Shown here one piece after another: positions 54,265-62,667 of a DNA stretch of 64,000 bases. The DNA is from CAZTPJ01 sp964614515 (lineage in GTDB: Bacteria; Planctomycetota; Phycisphaerae; Phycisphaerales; UBA1924), in NCBI GenBank assembly GCA_964614515.1, contig CAZTPJ010000004.1, positions 18,303 to 82,302 on the forward strand, read 5' to 3'. The notes beneath the pieces were generated by a model. It did no database searches and was not told where the DNA came from. It saw only the letters and a list, made by a program, of their open reading frames with translations. Numbering within the stretch: position 1 is the first letter of the stretch; each line of letters begins with the position of its first letter. The position numbers were made by a program, and so were the translations under genes.

Positions 54265-55242
54265 ATGAAAACGCCCCAAAGTGTCCTGTGCCTGACCGCG
54301 ATTGCTGCGGCGATTCTGGCGCTCGTGCCGACTCAGGCCATGGCGCAGATGCAAGTCGTCGATCCGGAGTTTGAGGCAACCGTCACGAATCCGGCCTACG
54401 CCTCCGACGGTCCGCTCGTCGGATTTGATGAAGCCCATCGCAATTTTCACACAAGCACCGGACAGTACAAGCCGTTCGCCGACTTGATCACCAGCGATGG
54501 GTTCGTCATCCGTGCGCTCAAAGAGCCATTCACGGCGGAGTCGCTGCGCGGCTTATCGATACTCGTGATCGCCAACGCGAACGCGGGCAACCGCACCGAC
54601 CCTGCGTTCACGGAGGAGGAATGCGACGCCGTGCGCGAGTGGGTGCGCGGGGGAGGATCGCTCCTGCTTATCGCGGATCACGCGCCGTTTGGAAGTTCCG
54701 CGCGGAATCTCGCGGCCAGATTCGATATCGAGATGGGCGACGGTTGGGTGCTCGAACCGCGCGAGAATGGCATGACCACGCAGATCGAGTTTACGCGCGA
54801 CAGTGGACGCCTTGCCGATCACGCCATCACGCGCGGCCGGGATGAGTCGGAGCGTGTGAACATCGTGCGCAGTTTCACCGGCCAGTCGCTCTCGGTGCCC
54901 GATGGGGCGGTGGCGCTGATGCGCCTTTCAGAACACGCGCGCGAGGCCGCCAATACCGATGACCTCAACGCCGAGGCCGCGGCGCGACGTCCCACTGATC
55001 CGCAGGGCACACCCGGCGCAGTGTCCAAGTCCGTCGCCGGGTTGGCGCAGGGGCTGGCGATGGAGTTTGGCAAGGGCCGCGTGGTGGTGCTGGGCGAGGC
55101 GGCGATGTTCTCCGCGCAAGTCGTCACGCTTCAGCATGAAGGCCGCGACGTGACGATCAAAGCCGGCATGAACGTCCCCGGCAACGACAATCGGCAGTTC
55201 GCCCTCAACGTGATGCACTGGCTGTCACGCCTGCTGCCGTGA
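54265..55242 (+). CDS. Secreted DUF4350-like protein
   Basis: The 325-aa precursor has a signal peptide ending near TQAMAQ (residue 26). The mature part follows the pattern of DUF4350/ThuA-like (glutamine-amidotransferase fold) domains: DEAHRNFHT, a LSILVIANANAG strand, TEEECDAVREWVRGGGSLLL with IADHAPFG, and a late GKGRVVVLGEAAMFS segment. Such proteins are common exported proteins in planctomycetes and have no established reaction. The ATG at 54265 follows GAGAGA. The 3' end overlaps the convergent MnmE-like gene by 18 bases. Confidence 0.7.
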   Translation: MKTPQSVLCLTAIAAAILALVPTQAMAQMQVVDPEFEATVTNPAYASDGPLVGFDEAHRNFHTSTGQYKPFADLITSDGFVIRALKEPFTAESLRGLSILVIANANAGNRTDPAFTEEECDAVREWVRGGGSLLLIADHAPFGSSARNLAARFDIEMGDGWVLEPRENGMTTQIEFTRDSGRLADHAITRGRDESERVNIVRSFTGQSLSVPDGAVALMRLSEHAREAANTDDLNAEAAARRPTDPQGTPGAVSKSVAGLAQGLAMEFGKGRVVVLGEAAMFSAQVVTLQHEGRDVTIKAGMNVPGNDNRQFALNVMHWLSRLLP

Positions 55243-56259
55243 CGTTGCGTCAGGCTCCGCCAGGCCCAATGGACGCCAAAACGCCCACGCAAGCGTGCTT
55301 GTCATCGCCTCCGGCGGGACCAGCCGGTCCCGAACCAGCGCCACCAACTCACGCATTCCCTGTCCGGAAACAGCCGACACGGCCACCTCATGCGCCCACG
55401 AAGCCGGGCCGAGGTCCGATCGAAGCGCGACGGTCACGTCATCGCGTGTTCGCGCCAGATCATCGCTCGGCGGCGAACGTGCATCGCCGCAGACCAGCCG
55501 TAGATCCGCCCGTTCCGCGATGCTGCGAGCCAACGCGATGGCCTGCGCATCAATGGATGAGTCCTCTGCGCCCCGTTTCGCGTGCTGGCCCGCGCCAAGC
55601 GCGGCCATCCCCGGCGCATCGACGCATCGAACCACGAGACCCGCGAGATCGAGCGACACGCCGACGTGGTCGCGCGTTGAGCCGGGTTCGTCGGCCACGA
55701 GCGAGACATCGCGCCCGGCCAGCGCGTTGATGAGCGTGGACTTGCCGACATTCGGCGGCCCGATGATGACCACCAGCGGTGGCGTGATGAGTCGGTCCAG
55801 CACGGGTGGGGCCGTCGGACCTCCCCCCCCCTCGCGCCATCGTCGCCACCGTGCGGGTTGCTCCAGCAGCAGATCAATGGCCAGCGGGCTTGTCGCCCGG
55901 GCCAGCGCATGGAGCATCAGTGCTTCAACTTCATCCTCGGCCTCCGGGTACATCACCCGCGGATCCGTGCCGCCATCCGGCACAAGCCCCACCTGGCGCA
56001 GGTGCTGCATCACCGCGCTGAGGATCGCCCGCCCACCGTGGGGCATCACATGCGCATGAACATTCGTCCATCGCGCGATGATGACCGAATCAACGCCCGC
56101 GATGTCGCGCAGCGCCACGCGCCCCGGCATCACGCCCGCCACGCCGAGCCGCTGGAGTGCATCGTCAATATCGCCCACGAGCGCGATGGCCGCGATCGCG
56201 CCGGGCGTCGCCGGCGTCTCGACACGCCATGTTGTGCGTCTGGCGTTCACACGTAGCAC
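55225..56259 (-). CDS. Shortened MnmE/TrmE-like GTPase
   Basis: The 344-aa protein is related to the tRNA-modification GTPase MnmE. The N-terminal part has TPATPGAIAAIALVG and the VMPHGGRAIL segment. The G domain has GPPNVGKS (167-174), EPGSTRDHVG and DAPG (214-217). Unlike MnmE (about 450 aa, ending in a C-terminal CxGK Cys), it ends TSRQQA without that Cys, and the NKxD position reads LVCGDARS. Whether it can make the wobble-uridine modification is doubtful. The start is GTG 56259, or GTG 56250, which would overlap the upstream stop in a GTGA. It overlaps the methyltransferase gene by 13 bases. Confidence 0.75.
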   Translation of the reverse strand: MLRVNARRTTWRVETPATPGAIAAIALVGDIDDALQRLGVAGVMPGRVALRDIAGVDSVIIARWTNVHAHVMPHGGRAILSAVMQHLRQVGLVPDGGTDPRVMYPEAEDEVEALMLHALARATSPLAIDLLLEQPARWRRWREGGGGPTAPPVLDRLITPPLVVIIGPPNVGKSTLINALAGRDVSLVADEPGSTRDHVGVSLDLAGLVVRCVDAPGMAALGAGQHAKRGAEDSSIDAQAIALARSIAERADLRLVCGDARSPPSDDLARTRDDVTVALRSDLGPASWAHEVAVSAVSGQGMRELVALVRDRLVPPEAMTSTLAWAFWRPLGLAEPDATSRQQA

Positions 56260-56849
56260 GTCACGACAAAGGCGGGCGGGAGGTTCAGCCAGATGTATCC
56301 GCTTCGCGTGATCCGCGAGAAGTACTCCGGCAGACGTCGATAAAACCGCCGTCCCGCCGGCAGCACCGTGCCGATGTGATACCCGAACGTGACAAGACGG
56401 CCGCCGGGCCGCAGCACCTTGCGCACGCCATCGAGCGTCGCGATCTGAAGGTCATCAGGAAACGACGCCCACGGCAGGCCCGAGATAATGACATCGACTT
56501 GCGCAATGCCCTGACTCTGGCAGATCGGCTGAACATCGGCGACGCTGCCCTGCACAATCGTTCGATCGGGAAACCGCGCCTGCCATGTCTTGACCATCGT
56601 TGGATTGATGTCGATCGCGAGGTATCGCGTCTGCGGACCCAGTCGCGGCAGCAGCGCCTGCGTGAACGCGCCCATGCCTGGTCCGAACTCGACCACGGCC
56701 GAGACCTCATGTAGATTCAAACCCTCAACCATCGCCGAGGACAAGTGTCGCGAACTCGGCGCCAGCGCCCCAACCTGAAACGGTGCGCGGACGAACTCGC
56801 GAAGAAACACCAGCGGATTCTGCTGTCGTGAAGGGGGCGAAGCGATCAT
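56247..56849 (-). CDS. Class I SAM-dependent methyltransferase (phospholipid N-methyltransferase-like)
   Basis: The 200-aa protein has a membrane-proximal opening FLREFVRAPFQVGALAPSSR, then SAM motif I VVEFGPGMGAFT (52-63), motif II YLAIDIN, and the acceptor-loop region DVIISGLPWASF. This order matches the short phospholipid N-methyltransferase/rRNA-dimethylase-like group. The substrate is not certain. Its ATG lies seven bases after TACACT. The gene overlaps the start of the MnmE-like gene. Confidence 0.75.
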   Translation of the reverse strand: MIASPPSRQQNPLVFLREFVRAPFQVGALAPSSRHLSSAMVEGLNLHEVSAVVEFGPGMGAFTQALLPRLGPQTRYLAIDINPTMVKTWQARFPDRTIVQGSVADVQPICQSQGIAQVDVIISGLPWASFPDDLQIATLDGVRKVLRPGGRLVTFGYHIGTVLPAGRRFYRRLPEYFSRITRSGYIWLNLPPAFVVTCYV

Positions 56850-56856
56850 CGGACAC

Positions 56857-56862
56857 AGTGTA
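56857..56862 (-). promoter_or_regulatory. Candidate -10 hexamer (TACACT) of the methyltransferase gene
   Basis: On the minus strand TACACT ends seven bases before the ATG at 56849, without a ribosome binding site. This fits leaderless transcription from the 39-base gap after the aminotransferase gene. Confidence 0.4.
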
Positions 56863-56888
56863 GTCGCCCGCGCTGGACTCGTCTCCGC

Positions 56889-58340
56889 TCATCCGCCCGC
56901 GGCCTTCGCAAGTCCACGCTCCAGACACGCGAACACCTCCGGCCAATCCTGTTCACGCATCACGCCAAGCGGCGGGAGCATGCGCAGGTGATACGGCCCG
57001 TGGCCGCAGTAAAACAGCACAACGCCCTCGTCAAAGCACGTCCGACACGCCTTGTTGATCGGATCCTTCTTTCCGCCAAACGGCGTCAGCCGCATCATCC
57101 CGCCGAGTCCACCGACGAGGTCGGTCAGGCCGTCAACCGAAGGGAACCACTCCGGGCGTCGCGAGACCAGCGCTCGCGCGTGCTGTTGAAAGAGCGCGTG
57201 ATGCATCGCGTTGCGCCCGTTGGGGCCGTAGTGGCCGCCATCGCGCAATCGCTCGATCACTCGTCGTCCGACGCGAAACGACACGCCCTCGCCGGTGAAC
57301 GTGCCGGAAAGCAGGCCAGGCTTGGGGTTGAACTCCGGCGTGAAGAGCGTGGCGCACGCCTGCGTCATCTTGCCGACGGTGCAGACATCGACATAGTCGC
57401 CAAGGTCAAAATGCTCAAACGCGAACATCGACGGCAGACGTCCAAACGATTGAATCTCGTCCGCCCAGATCGCGACGCCTGCTTCCTTGCACACATCCAT
57501 CAGCGCTTTGAAGTAATCGCGATCACCGGGCACAAAGCCGCCTTCGCCCTGCACCAGTTCCATCGCGAAGCACGCGTGTTGCCCCGGGAAGCGATCCAGA
57601 TACTGCCGCAAGTGCCACACGGCCATCTCGATGAATCGGCCTTTGCCCATTCTTGCCGCGGCCGCATCATCCCAGAACGGCATGTAATCCACGCCGAGCG
57701 TGATCGGGATGCCCTGTCGGTTGGCCGCGGAATCGCCGAGTTGCGACATGACGATTGACCTGCCGGCGAAGCAGTCCTTGAACGCGAGGACACGCGTCGC
57801 GCCCATGCGCTTCTGATAGCACACCTTCAGCGCGTGCTCGTTGGCCATCGCGCCGGACGTTGAGAGATAGCAGTGCCGCAGGCGCGATCGCATCGCCGCC
57901 TGGGCCACCAGCGCCTGCGCAAAGTCGAACGCATCCGCGTTGGTCTGAAGATTGCCATGCTTGACTGTGTCATCGAGCGCGCTGACGAGCGCCTCGCGCA
58001 TCAGGTCAGGATCACTGTGCCCGAAGAAGTGAACGCCGATGCCGCAGATCATGTCCCACTTGACCGAACCATCAAGCAGTTCGACAAGCGCTCCATGACC
58101 AAGGCCCGAGCCGATGTACGGATACAACAGCCCGCGTCCGCGCACCTCGCCCGCCCGCTTCATCAGGTCTTCGTAGGACTCGCGAAGGTCCGCGCGCGGC
58201 GGACGAACGCCAATCAACTGCGATGCCCTCATCGCAACCTCGCGAACGATCGCGTCGATCGCCGCGGCCACGCCCGGACTTGCGCGAAGCGCCTGGCCCT
58301 GAGTCGGTTCCTGTCGCAACATCGCAGCACTCGTCGTCAT
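56889..58340 (-). CDS. Class III PLP-dependent aminotransferase
   Basis: The 483-aa enzyme has the class III fold markers: STSGAMANEHALK (160-172) for cofactor phosphate binding, the Asp of WADEIQSFGR (Asp294), and the Schiff-base Lys in TVGKMTQ (Lys324). The TGEGVSFRVG segment follows later. It transfers an omega-amino group in ornithine, lysine, GABA or similar substrates. The exact substrate cannot be told, though a lysine 6-aminotransferase-like role is possible. GGAG lies five bases before the ATG. It follows the M20 peptidase gene by 56 bases, so the two may act in one amino-acid degradation route. Confidence 0.85.
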   Translation of the reverse strand: MTTSAAMLRQEPTQGQALRASPGVAAAIDAIVREVAMRASQLIGVRPPRADLRESYEDLMKRAGEVRGRGLLYPYIGSGLGHGALVELLDGSVKWDMICGIGVHFFGHSDPDLMREALVSALDDTVKHGNLQTNADAFDFAQALVAQAAMRSRLRHCYLSTSGAMANEHALKVCYQKRMGATRVLAFKDCFAGRSIVMSQLGDSAANRQGIPITLGVDYMPFWDDAAAARMGKGRFIEMAVWHLRQYLDRFPGQHACFAMELVQGEGGFVPGDRDYFKALMDVCKEAGVAIWADEIQSFGRLPSMFAFEHFDLGDYVDVCTVGKMTQACATLFTPEFNPKPGLLSGTFTGEGVSFRVGRRVIERLRDGGHYGPNGRNAMHHALFQQHARALVSRRPEWFPSVDGLTDLVGGLGGMMRLTPFGGKKDPINKACRTCFDEGVVLFYCGHGPYHLRMLPPLGVMREQDWPEVFACLERGLAKAAGG

Positions 58341-58396
58341 GCACGCTCCATCGGGTCAAACCGACGCCCGGCTTGAAACGCCGGACTCATCCCTGA

Positions 58397-59614
58397 TTAT
58401 TCACTCGTCCATGCACCGCCGCAGATTCGCGCCATCAGCACGGCCAGCAACTGACTTCGCTCCACGAGACTCGCGATCTCGATCCATTCTTCCGGCGTGT
58501 GCAGCCCGCCGCCGCGAACGCCGAGCGTGTCGATTGTCGGTAGGCCCTCGTGCTGAAGGATGTTCCCATCGCACACGCCGCCCGTCTTCGTAAACGGCAG
58601 GGATTGACCAAGATCCTCGGCCACGCCGCGCGCGAGCATCGCCAGACGCTCCACGGCCGGGGTCTTCGGCTTGGCCGGGCGATTGAAATTTCGGTGGACC
58701 CGCACGCGCGGCATGGTGTCGGGGGCGGTGGCGATGGCGTCGAGCGCCGCGGCCAGTTCCCGCGAGAGCGGCTCGCTTGGAAAGCGCACGTTGCCCCACG
58801 CGCGGGCGCGATCCGGCACGGCGTTGGTCGCGCGGTTGCCTTCGATCGGGCCGACATTGGCGATCAGTCCGCGCGAGACATCGGGCAACTCCGACACAAG
58901 CACCAGCGCGTGCGCCAGCGCCGTCACGGCCGACACGCCCGACGCGAAATCACGTCCGACATGCGCGGATCGGCCATGCGCTTCGATCATGAACTGCCCA
59001 CTGCCCAGCCGTTCGATGGCCAGCGCGCCACCCGGCAGCGCCGGCTCAACCACAAGCCCCACTCCCCCCCCCTCGTGCGCAGCGCGCGCCTCGCGCGTCA
59101 AGACATGATCCGAGCAGAACGAACCGGTCTCCTCATCGCTGGTGAGCAGCACCGTCCACGACGCCTTTACGCCCGCCACGGCCAGCGCCTCCAGCGCCGC
59201 CAGCGTGATGACGATCCCGCCCTTCATGTCCACGCATCCCGGGCCGGTGGCCGTCGCGCCGTCCGCGGACAACGTCAACTCGCGAAAACTCCCGCGCGGA
59301 TCGTGAACGGTGTCGAGGTGGCAGGCGATGAGCATCGGCGGCCCCGCGCCAGCGCGTCGAGCCACGGCCGTCGGTGGGGGCGTGAGGCTCTGCTCGCCAT
59401 ACAGCCACGTCGGCGCGGGTTCGCCGGGTTCGATGGTGATCGTCGCGCCGATGGCAGAGAGCCGCTGTGTCAGGATGTCGCGCGTTTCATCAAGCGCGGC
59501 CGCGTTGCCCCCCCCCGTGGGCAGCGCCACATGCCTGCGCAGGTCCTCGAGCAGAAAGGTTCGCCGCGATTCGATCCCCGCGCACAATCGCTGTTCGACG
59601 GAAGTGAGGCCCAT
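58397..59614 (-). CDS. M20-family zinc peptidase/deacylase (CPG2/ArgE-like)
   Basis: The 405-aa protein carries M20 motifs: ACHLDTV (metal His99, catalytic Asp101), GCVDMKGG (bridging Asp129) and SDEETGS (catalytic Glu161, metal Glu162). A dimerisation domain segment GRSAHVG and a final GGLHTPEEWIEI (C-terminal metal His) follow. It hydrolyses N-acyl or C-terminal amino-acid bonds. The substrate is unknown. The ATG at 59614 is preferred because TATCAT ends seven bases before it. An in-frame ATG at 59650 would add 12 residues. A nine-C tract (a G tract on the coding strand) encodes part of TGGGN. Confidence 0.85.
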   Translation of the reverse strand: MGLTSVEQRLCAGIESRRTFLLEDLRRHVALPTGGGNAAALDETRDILTQRLSAIGATITIEPGEPAPTWLYGEQSLTPPPTAVARRAGAGPPMLIACHLDTVHDPRGSFRELTLSADGATATGPGCVDMKGGIVITLAALEALAVAGVKASWTVLLTSDEETGSFCSDHVLTREARAAHEGGGVGLVVEPALPGGALAIERLGSGQFMIEAHGRSAHVGRDFASGVSAVTALAHALVLVSELPDVSRGLIANVGPIEGNRATNAVPDRARAWGNVRFPSEPLSRELAAALDAIATAPDTMPRVRVHRNFNRPAKPKTPAVERLAMLARGVAEDLGQSLPFTKTGGVCDGNILQHEGLPTIDTLGVRGGGLHTPEEWIEIASLVERSQLLAVLMARICGGAWTSE

Positions 59615-59621
59615 GTCCGCA

Positions 59622-59627
59622 ATGATA
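59622..59627 (-). promoter_or_regulatory. Candidate -10 hexamer (TATCAT) of the M20 gene
   Basis: On the minus strand TATCAT ends seven bases before the ATG at 59614, the same geometry as upstream of lptB and the methyltransferase gene. It lies within the alternative 59650 reading, so both cannot be right. Confidence 0.35.
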
Positions 59628-59705
59628 TCGGCCACAGGCGCGATCGACATGCACGCGCCGCCCGCGACGGACGAAGCGCACGTTTGCCTGGATGTTCAAC
59701 GATCC

Positions 59706-60575
59706 CTACGGGCAGCCCGCGCTGAACGCGTTCCCGAAGCAAAGGAAGTCGAAGATGTCGCACACGCCCGGCCCGGTACTCAGGTCACAATCGCACGCAT
59801 ACGGATCGAGAGTACTGAATCGATTCCCAAAGCACAGGAAATCGAAAATGTCCAGCACGCCAGGGCCGGTGCCCGGGTCGCAGTCCGGGTAGCACTCCGT
59901 CGTAAACTCGATGCGGAGCGATGGACGATTCGCCGGTGTCGGGTTCTCGCGAGAGTCAAATCGCTTGGCCGTCGTGTCCGTCGATTCATCGCCGATGAGA
60001 ATCCAGCCGAAGTTCTCCGTCTCATTGTCAAGCCAGAACTGCACATCATCGATCAGGCCCTGCCCGGTCCACTCATAGGGTCCGAGCACGTCGACGGCCG
60101 TCTGCGCGGACACGGCCGCCACAAACCATCCGCCCGGAAGGGGTCGTCCGTTCTCATCCTCCCAGAGGTCATTGGGTCGGAAGCGATGGATCCAGGTGGC
60201 ATCACCGTTGGTCGCCGGCCCGCCGCCGCCTTCCTCACCCAGGGCCACCGATGTTCCTTCACCCCAGTCGGCCAGGAGTCTGTGGAGTTTGCAGTCGGCG
60301 GCTCCACCGATCGTGCGCGACATGTTGAGGGTGAGGGTGACGTTGTCAATCGTCGCCCCGGCCGGAATCGCGCCGGCGATGTCAAAGGCCAGCACCGCGC
60401 GGCGCGTCTGGTTCGTCGCGGACTGGCCGCAGAAGAAGTGATTGCCCAGCGCGTTGCTCAACGCGCCCTGGGTATTCTCGTACAGCGTGTTGTCTTTGAT
60501 GGGGGTGAGCGTGGCGACATCGGCCGCGCAGCTCGCGCCCAACACCAGGATTCCAGCACACAACGCAGTCTTCAT
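59706..60575 (-). CDS. Secreted DNRLRE-like protein with a dockerin-like C-terminal repeat
   Basis: The 289-aa precursor has a signal peptide (about 1-19). A DNRLRE-like beta domain follows (ATLTPIKDNTLYENTQGALS, then RRAVLAFDIAG, and ATIDNVTLTLNMS), continuing to SLRIEF. The last 60 residues carry two copies of GPGV(L/C)DIFDFLCFGN separated by an Asp/Cys-rich linker and end SAGCP. The Asp/Gly/Cys composition resembles a dockerin or Ca-binding repeat pair, and I associate the motif with exported Phycisphaerales proteins. It is probably a sorting or surface-attachment tail. AAGGAA lies before the ATG. Confidence 0.75.
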   Translation of the reverse strand: MKTALCAGILVLGASCAADVATLTPIKDNTLYENTQGALSNALGNHFFCGQSATNQTRRAVLAFDIAGAIPAGATIDNVTLTLNMSRTIGGAADCKLHRLLADWGEGTSVALGEEGGGGPATNGDATWIHRFRPNDLWEDENGRPLPGGWFVAAVSAQTAVDVLGPYEWTGQGLIDDVQFWLDNETENFGWILIGDESTDTTAKRFDSRENPTPANRPSLRIEFTTECYPDCDPGTGPGVLDIFDFLCFGNRFSTLDPYACDCDLSTGPGVCDIFDFLCFGNAFSAGCP

Positions 60576-60853
60576 GTTCCTTCTCCCTCGCGCCGCAGGG
60601 GCGCGCTCCCAGGATCACGCGGGCAACCGGACGCCACACCGAAATGTCGCAGCCAGCGATCGGCCTTGCGGCCGAAGATTCTCGGACGCGGTCGCCTCGC
60701 CCCTTCGCGGCGAACCACGCCGCCGCTCTAATAGCATACCACGCTTTCGAAGCCTTGCGCGAAAAAGTTCTGGTCGTGGCTCCGGGGCCTCTCCCCGTCC
60801 CGGCTGGTCATCACGGCTTCTCGGTCCCGGGGCTTCTATCATCGGCCTCACGT

Positions 60854-61087
60854 ATGTTCTGGAACCGGCTTCGACAGATCGAGCGCATGATGCCCGTCGC
60901 CGAGCGATTCAGGCGGCAGCATGAACGCTGGCTCAACCGGGCCATCCGCCAGCCTGATGATTACCGGCGGATTCCCATTCGGCGCGAGGACCACGGCGGA
61001 TTTCAGGCCTTGCGCTCCGATCCCGTACGCCGCGCCCACGCCGAGCGATGGTGGCGACTCGTCTTCGATCGGCTCGAAGATGACTGA
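60854..61087 (+). CDS. Small basic protein of unknown function
   Basis: The 77-aa product (MFWNRLRQIERMMPVAERFR...) is strongly basic, rich in Arg and Trp, and predicted helical, with no signal peptide. There is no Shine-Dalgarno sequence, but TATCAT (60837-60842) lies eleven bases before the ATG, as seen at other gene starts here. Its stop overlaps a 30-codon reading frame that in turn overlaps the next gene. A longer in-frame start at 60644 has no support. The 278 bases between this gene and the secreted-protein gene show no other coding signal. Confidence 0.45.
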   Translation: MFWNRLRQIERMMPVAERFRRQHERWLNRAIRQPDDYRRIPIRREDHGGFQALRSDPVRRAHAERWWRLVFDRLEDD

Positions 61088-61172
61088 CTCGCTCCGGCCC
61101 CTCACGCCCGCGACCTTCCTCGCCGATTATGTGACCCACTCGCACGCTCGATCCGGAGACCCAGACCCATGA
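61080..61172 (+). CDS. Possible 30-codon translationally coupled ORF
   Basis: The reading frame MTDSLRPLTP... ends DPDP. Its ATG overlaps the preceding stop region and its TGA overlaps the ATG at 61169 (ATGA). It may be a real small protein or only a coupling device. Composition gives no clue to function. Confidence 0.3.
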   Translation: MTDSLRPLTPATFLADYVTHSHARSGDPDP

Positions 61173-62014
61173 CCCAGGTGCAGCGTTCACACTTCGGCCG
61201 CATGTGGCTCATCAAGACCACGATTTTCGCCATCGTCCTGCTCGGGCTGGGCGTGTGGGGCGCCATCGACGCATGGATCGTCTATCCCAACGCCGGAAAA
61301 CGGCACGCCGAGTGGGCCAAGTGGAAGTACCTCGACGCGGCCGCCAACGCAGGCATGATTTCAACGGGCGCGAGCGTTGCGGATCCCATCGCGGAGTATG
61401 CGCGGCTCCAATCGGCGGAGACGTTTCGCACGCTCAATCGTGATGCGAACGACCCGCTGAGTCCGCGACAGTCGCAGGCCGTGATGGAACTCGCGCGGCT
61501 GACGTGGCTGCGTTCGCTTGATCGCGTGGCCATGCTCAAGCCGGAGCACACGCAGATCGCCGATCCGCGTCGCGAACTCGACACGCTCAGCGCGACGTGG
61601 CAGCCCAAGTCCGCGCCCAAGAGCCTGAACCGGTGGGACATTCCGGTGCAGTATCTGTTCGTACTGATCGGCATCCCCGGCGGGGTCGCCATGCTCATCC
61701 TGATCCTGCGCGTCAAGGCCCGCGTCTACACATGGAGCGCGGATAATCTCACACTCACACTCCCCAACGGAGCCTCGATCACTCCCGCGGATCTGGCCGA
61801 GGTTGACAAACGCCGCTGGGACAAGTTCATCGTCTTCCTCAAAATCAAACCCGGACACGCAACGCTGGGCGGGCAGGAAATCAAGATCGATCTCTATCGC
61901 CACCACCCGGTCGAAGAGTGGGTATTGGCGATGGAGCGGGCCGCGTTTCCGGCCCCGCCCGCGGAAACGCCCGACACGCGACATCCGGAATCCGCGAACG
62001 CAGGTTCCGAATAA
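61169..62014 (+). CDS. Membrane protein of unknown function
   Basis: The 281-aa protein has a first membrane helix (about 12-36), a helical, probably periplasmic region of about 120 residues, a second helix (about 158-180), then a cytoplasmic beta-rich domain with DNLTLTLPNGASITPADLAE and EWVLAMERAAF. GGAG lies before the ATG. No family recognised. The C-terminal domain looks PH-like (bPH/DUF304 style), which is only an impression. Confidence 0.65.
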   Translation: MTQVQRSHFGRMWLIKTTIFAIVLLGLGVWGAIDAWIVYPNAGKRHAEWAKWKYLDAAANAGMISTGASVADPIAEYARLQSAETFRTLNRDANDPLSPRQSQAVMELARLTWLRSLDRVAMLKPEHTQIADPRRELDTLSATWQPKSAPKSLNRWDIPVQYLFVLIGIPGGVAMLILILRVKARVYTWSADNLTLTLPNGASITPADLAEVDKRRWDKFIVFLKIKPGHATLGGQEIKIDLYRHHPVEEWVLAMERAAFPAPPAETPDTRHPESANAGSE

Positions 62015-62107
62015 TCCTCCGTGCGATCCACCGCCGACGACGCCGGCACCGCAGGGGGGGGCGACGGCGGAGGCGGAGACTGATCCACCCTCGCGGCGAT
62101 CAATTCC

Positions 62108-62617
62108 ATGTCGATTCTCGCCGCCATCATCATCACCATCGCAGCCTTGCTCGGCGTCGGGCTCACGCTCTTGACGTTGCCGGGCATCTGGTTCGCCGTA
62201 CTCGTCGCGGTTGGCGTCGCGCTATGGCAGCCGGAACTGATCTCGTGGCCGACGTTGATTGTCGTGATCGCGCTGGCCGTGATCGGCGAAGTGGTCGAGT
62301 TCGTATGGTCGGCGGTGGGTGCGGCGAAGCAGGGCGCGAGCCGTGCCGGCGGCATCGGCGCCCTCGTCGGCGGATTCGTCGGCGCCATCCTCGCGACCTT
62401 CCTCATTCCGATCCCGATTCTCGGCACGCTCATCGGCGCGGTCCTGGGCGCGGCCATCGGCGCCATCGTCATCGAACGCGGATACACGCAGCGAACATGG
62501 CGCGATTCGTTCCGCATCGGCCAGGGCGCGGCCGTGGGCCGACTCTGGGCCGTCGTCGTCAAGACTCTCGTCGCCGCCATCGCCGCAGGCGTGCTCATCA
62601 CGGCCGCGTGGTTGTGA
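62108..62617 (+). CDS. DUF456-family small membrane protein
   Basis: The 169-aa protein has an N-terminal double hydrophobic segment (LTLLTLPGIWFAVLVAVGVA), a VIGEVVEF segment, a Gly/Ala-rich core (GGIGALVGGFVGAILATFLI) and C-terminal RIGQGAAVGR, followed by another helix. This is the DUF456 pattern; function unknown. No ribosome binding site is obvious. It follows the membrane protein by 93 bases, possibly in one transcript. Confidence 0.8.
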   Translation: MSILAAIIITIAALLGVGLTLLTLPGIWFAVLVAVGVALWQPELISWPTLIVVIALAVIGEVVEFVWSAVGAAKQGASRAGGIGALVGGFVGAILATFLIPIPILGTLIGAVLGAAIGAIVIERGYTQRTWRDSFRIGQGAAVGRLWAVVVKTLVAAIAAGVLITAAWL

Positions 62618-62667
62618 GCAGCGCACGCAGCAGAGTACGAAGCGCCAGCGAGTGTGCAAGCGGAGCC

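Noticed and set aside
58550..59725. Plus-strand open frame opposite the M20 peptidase
   Set aside because: Arg/Gly-rich shadow. The minus strand carries all M20 catalytic motifs.
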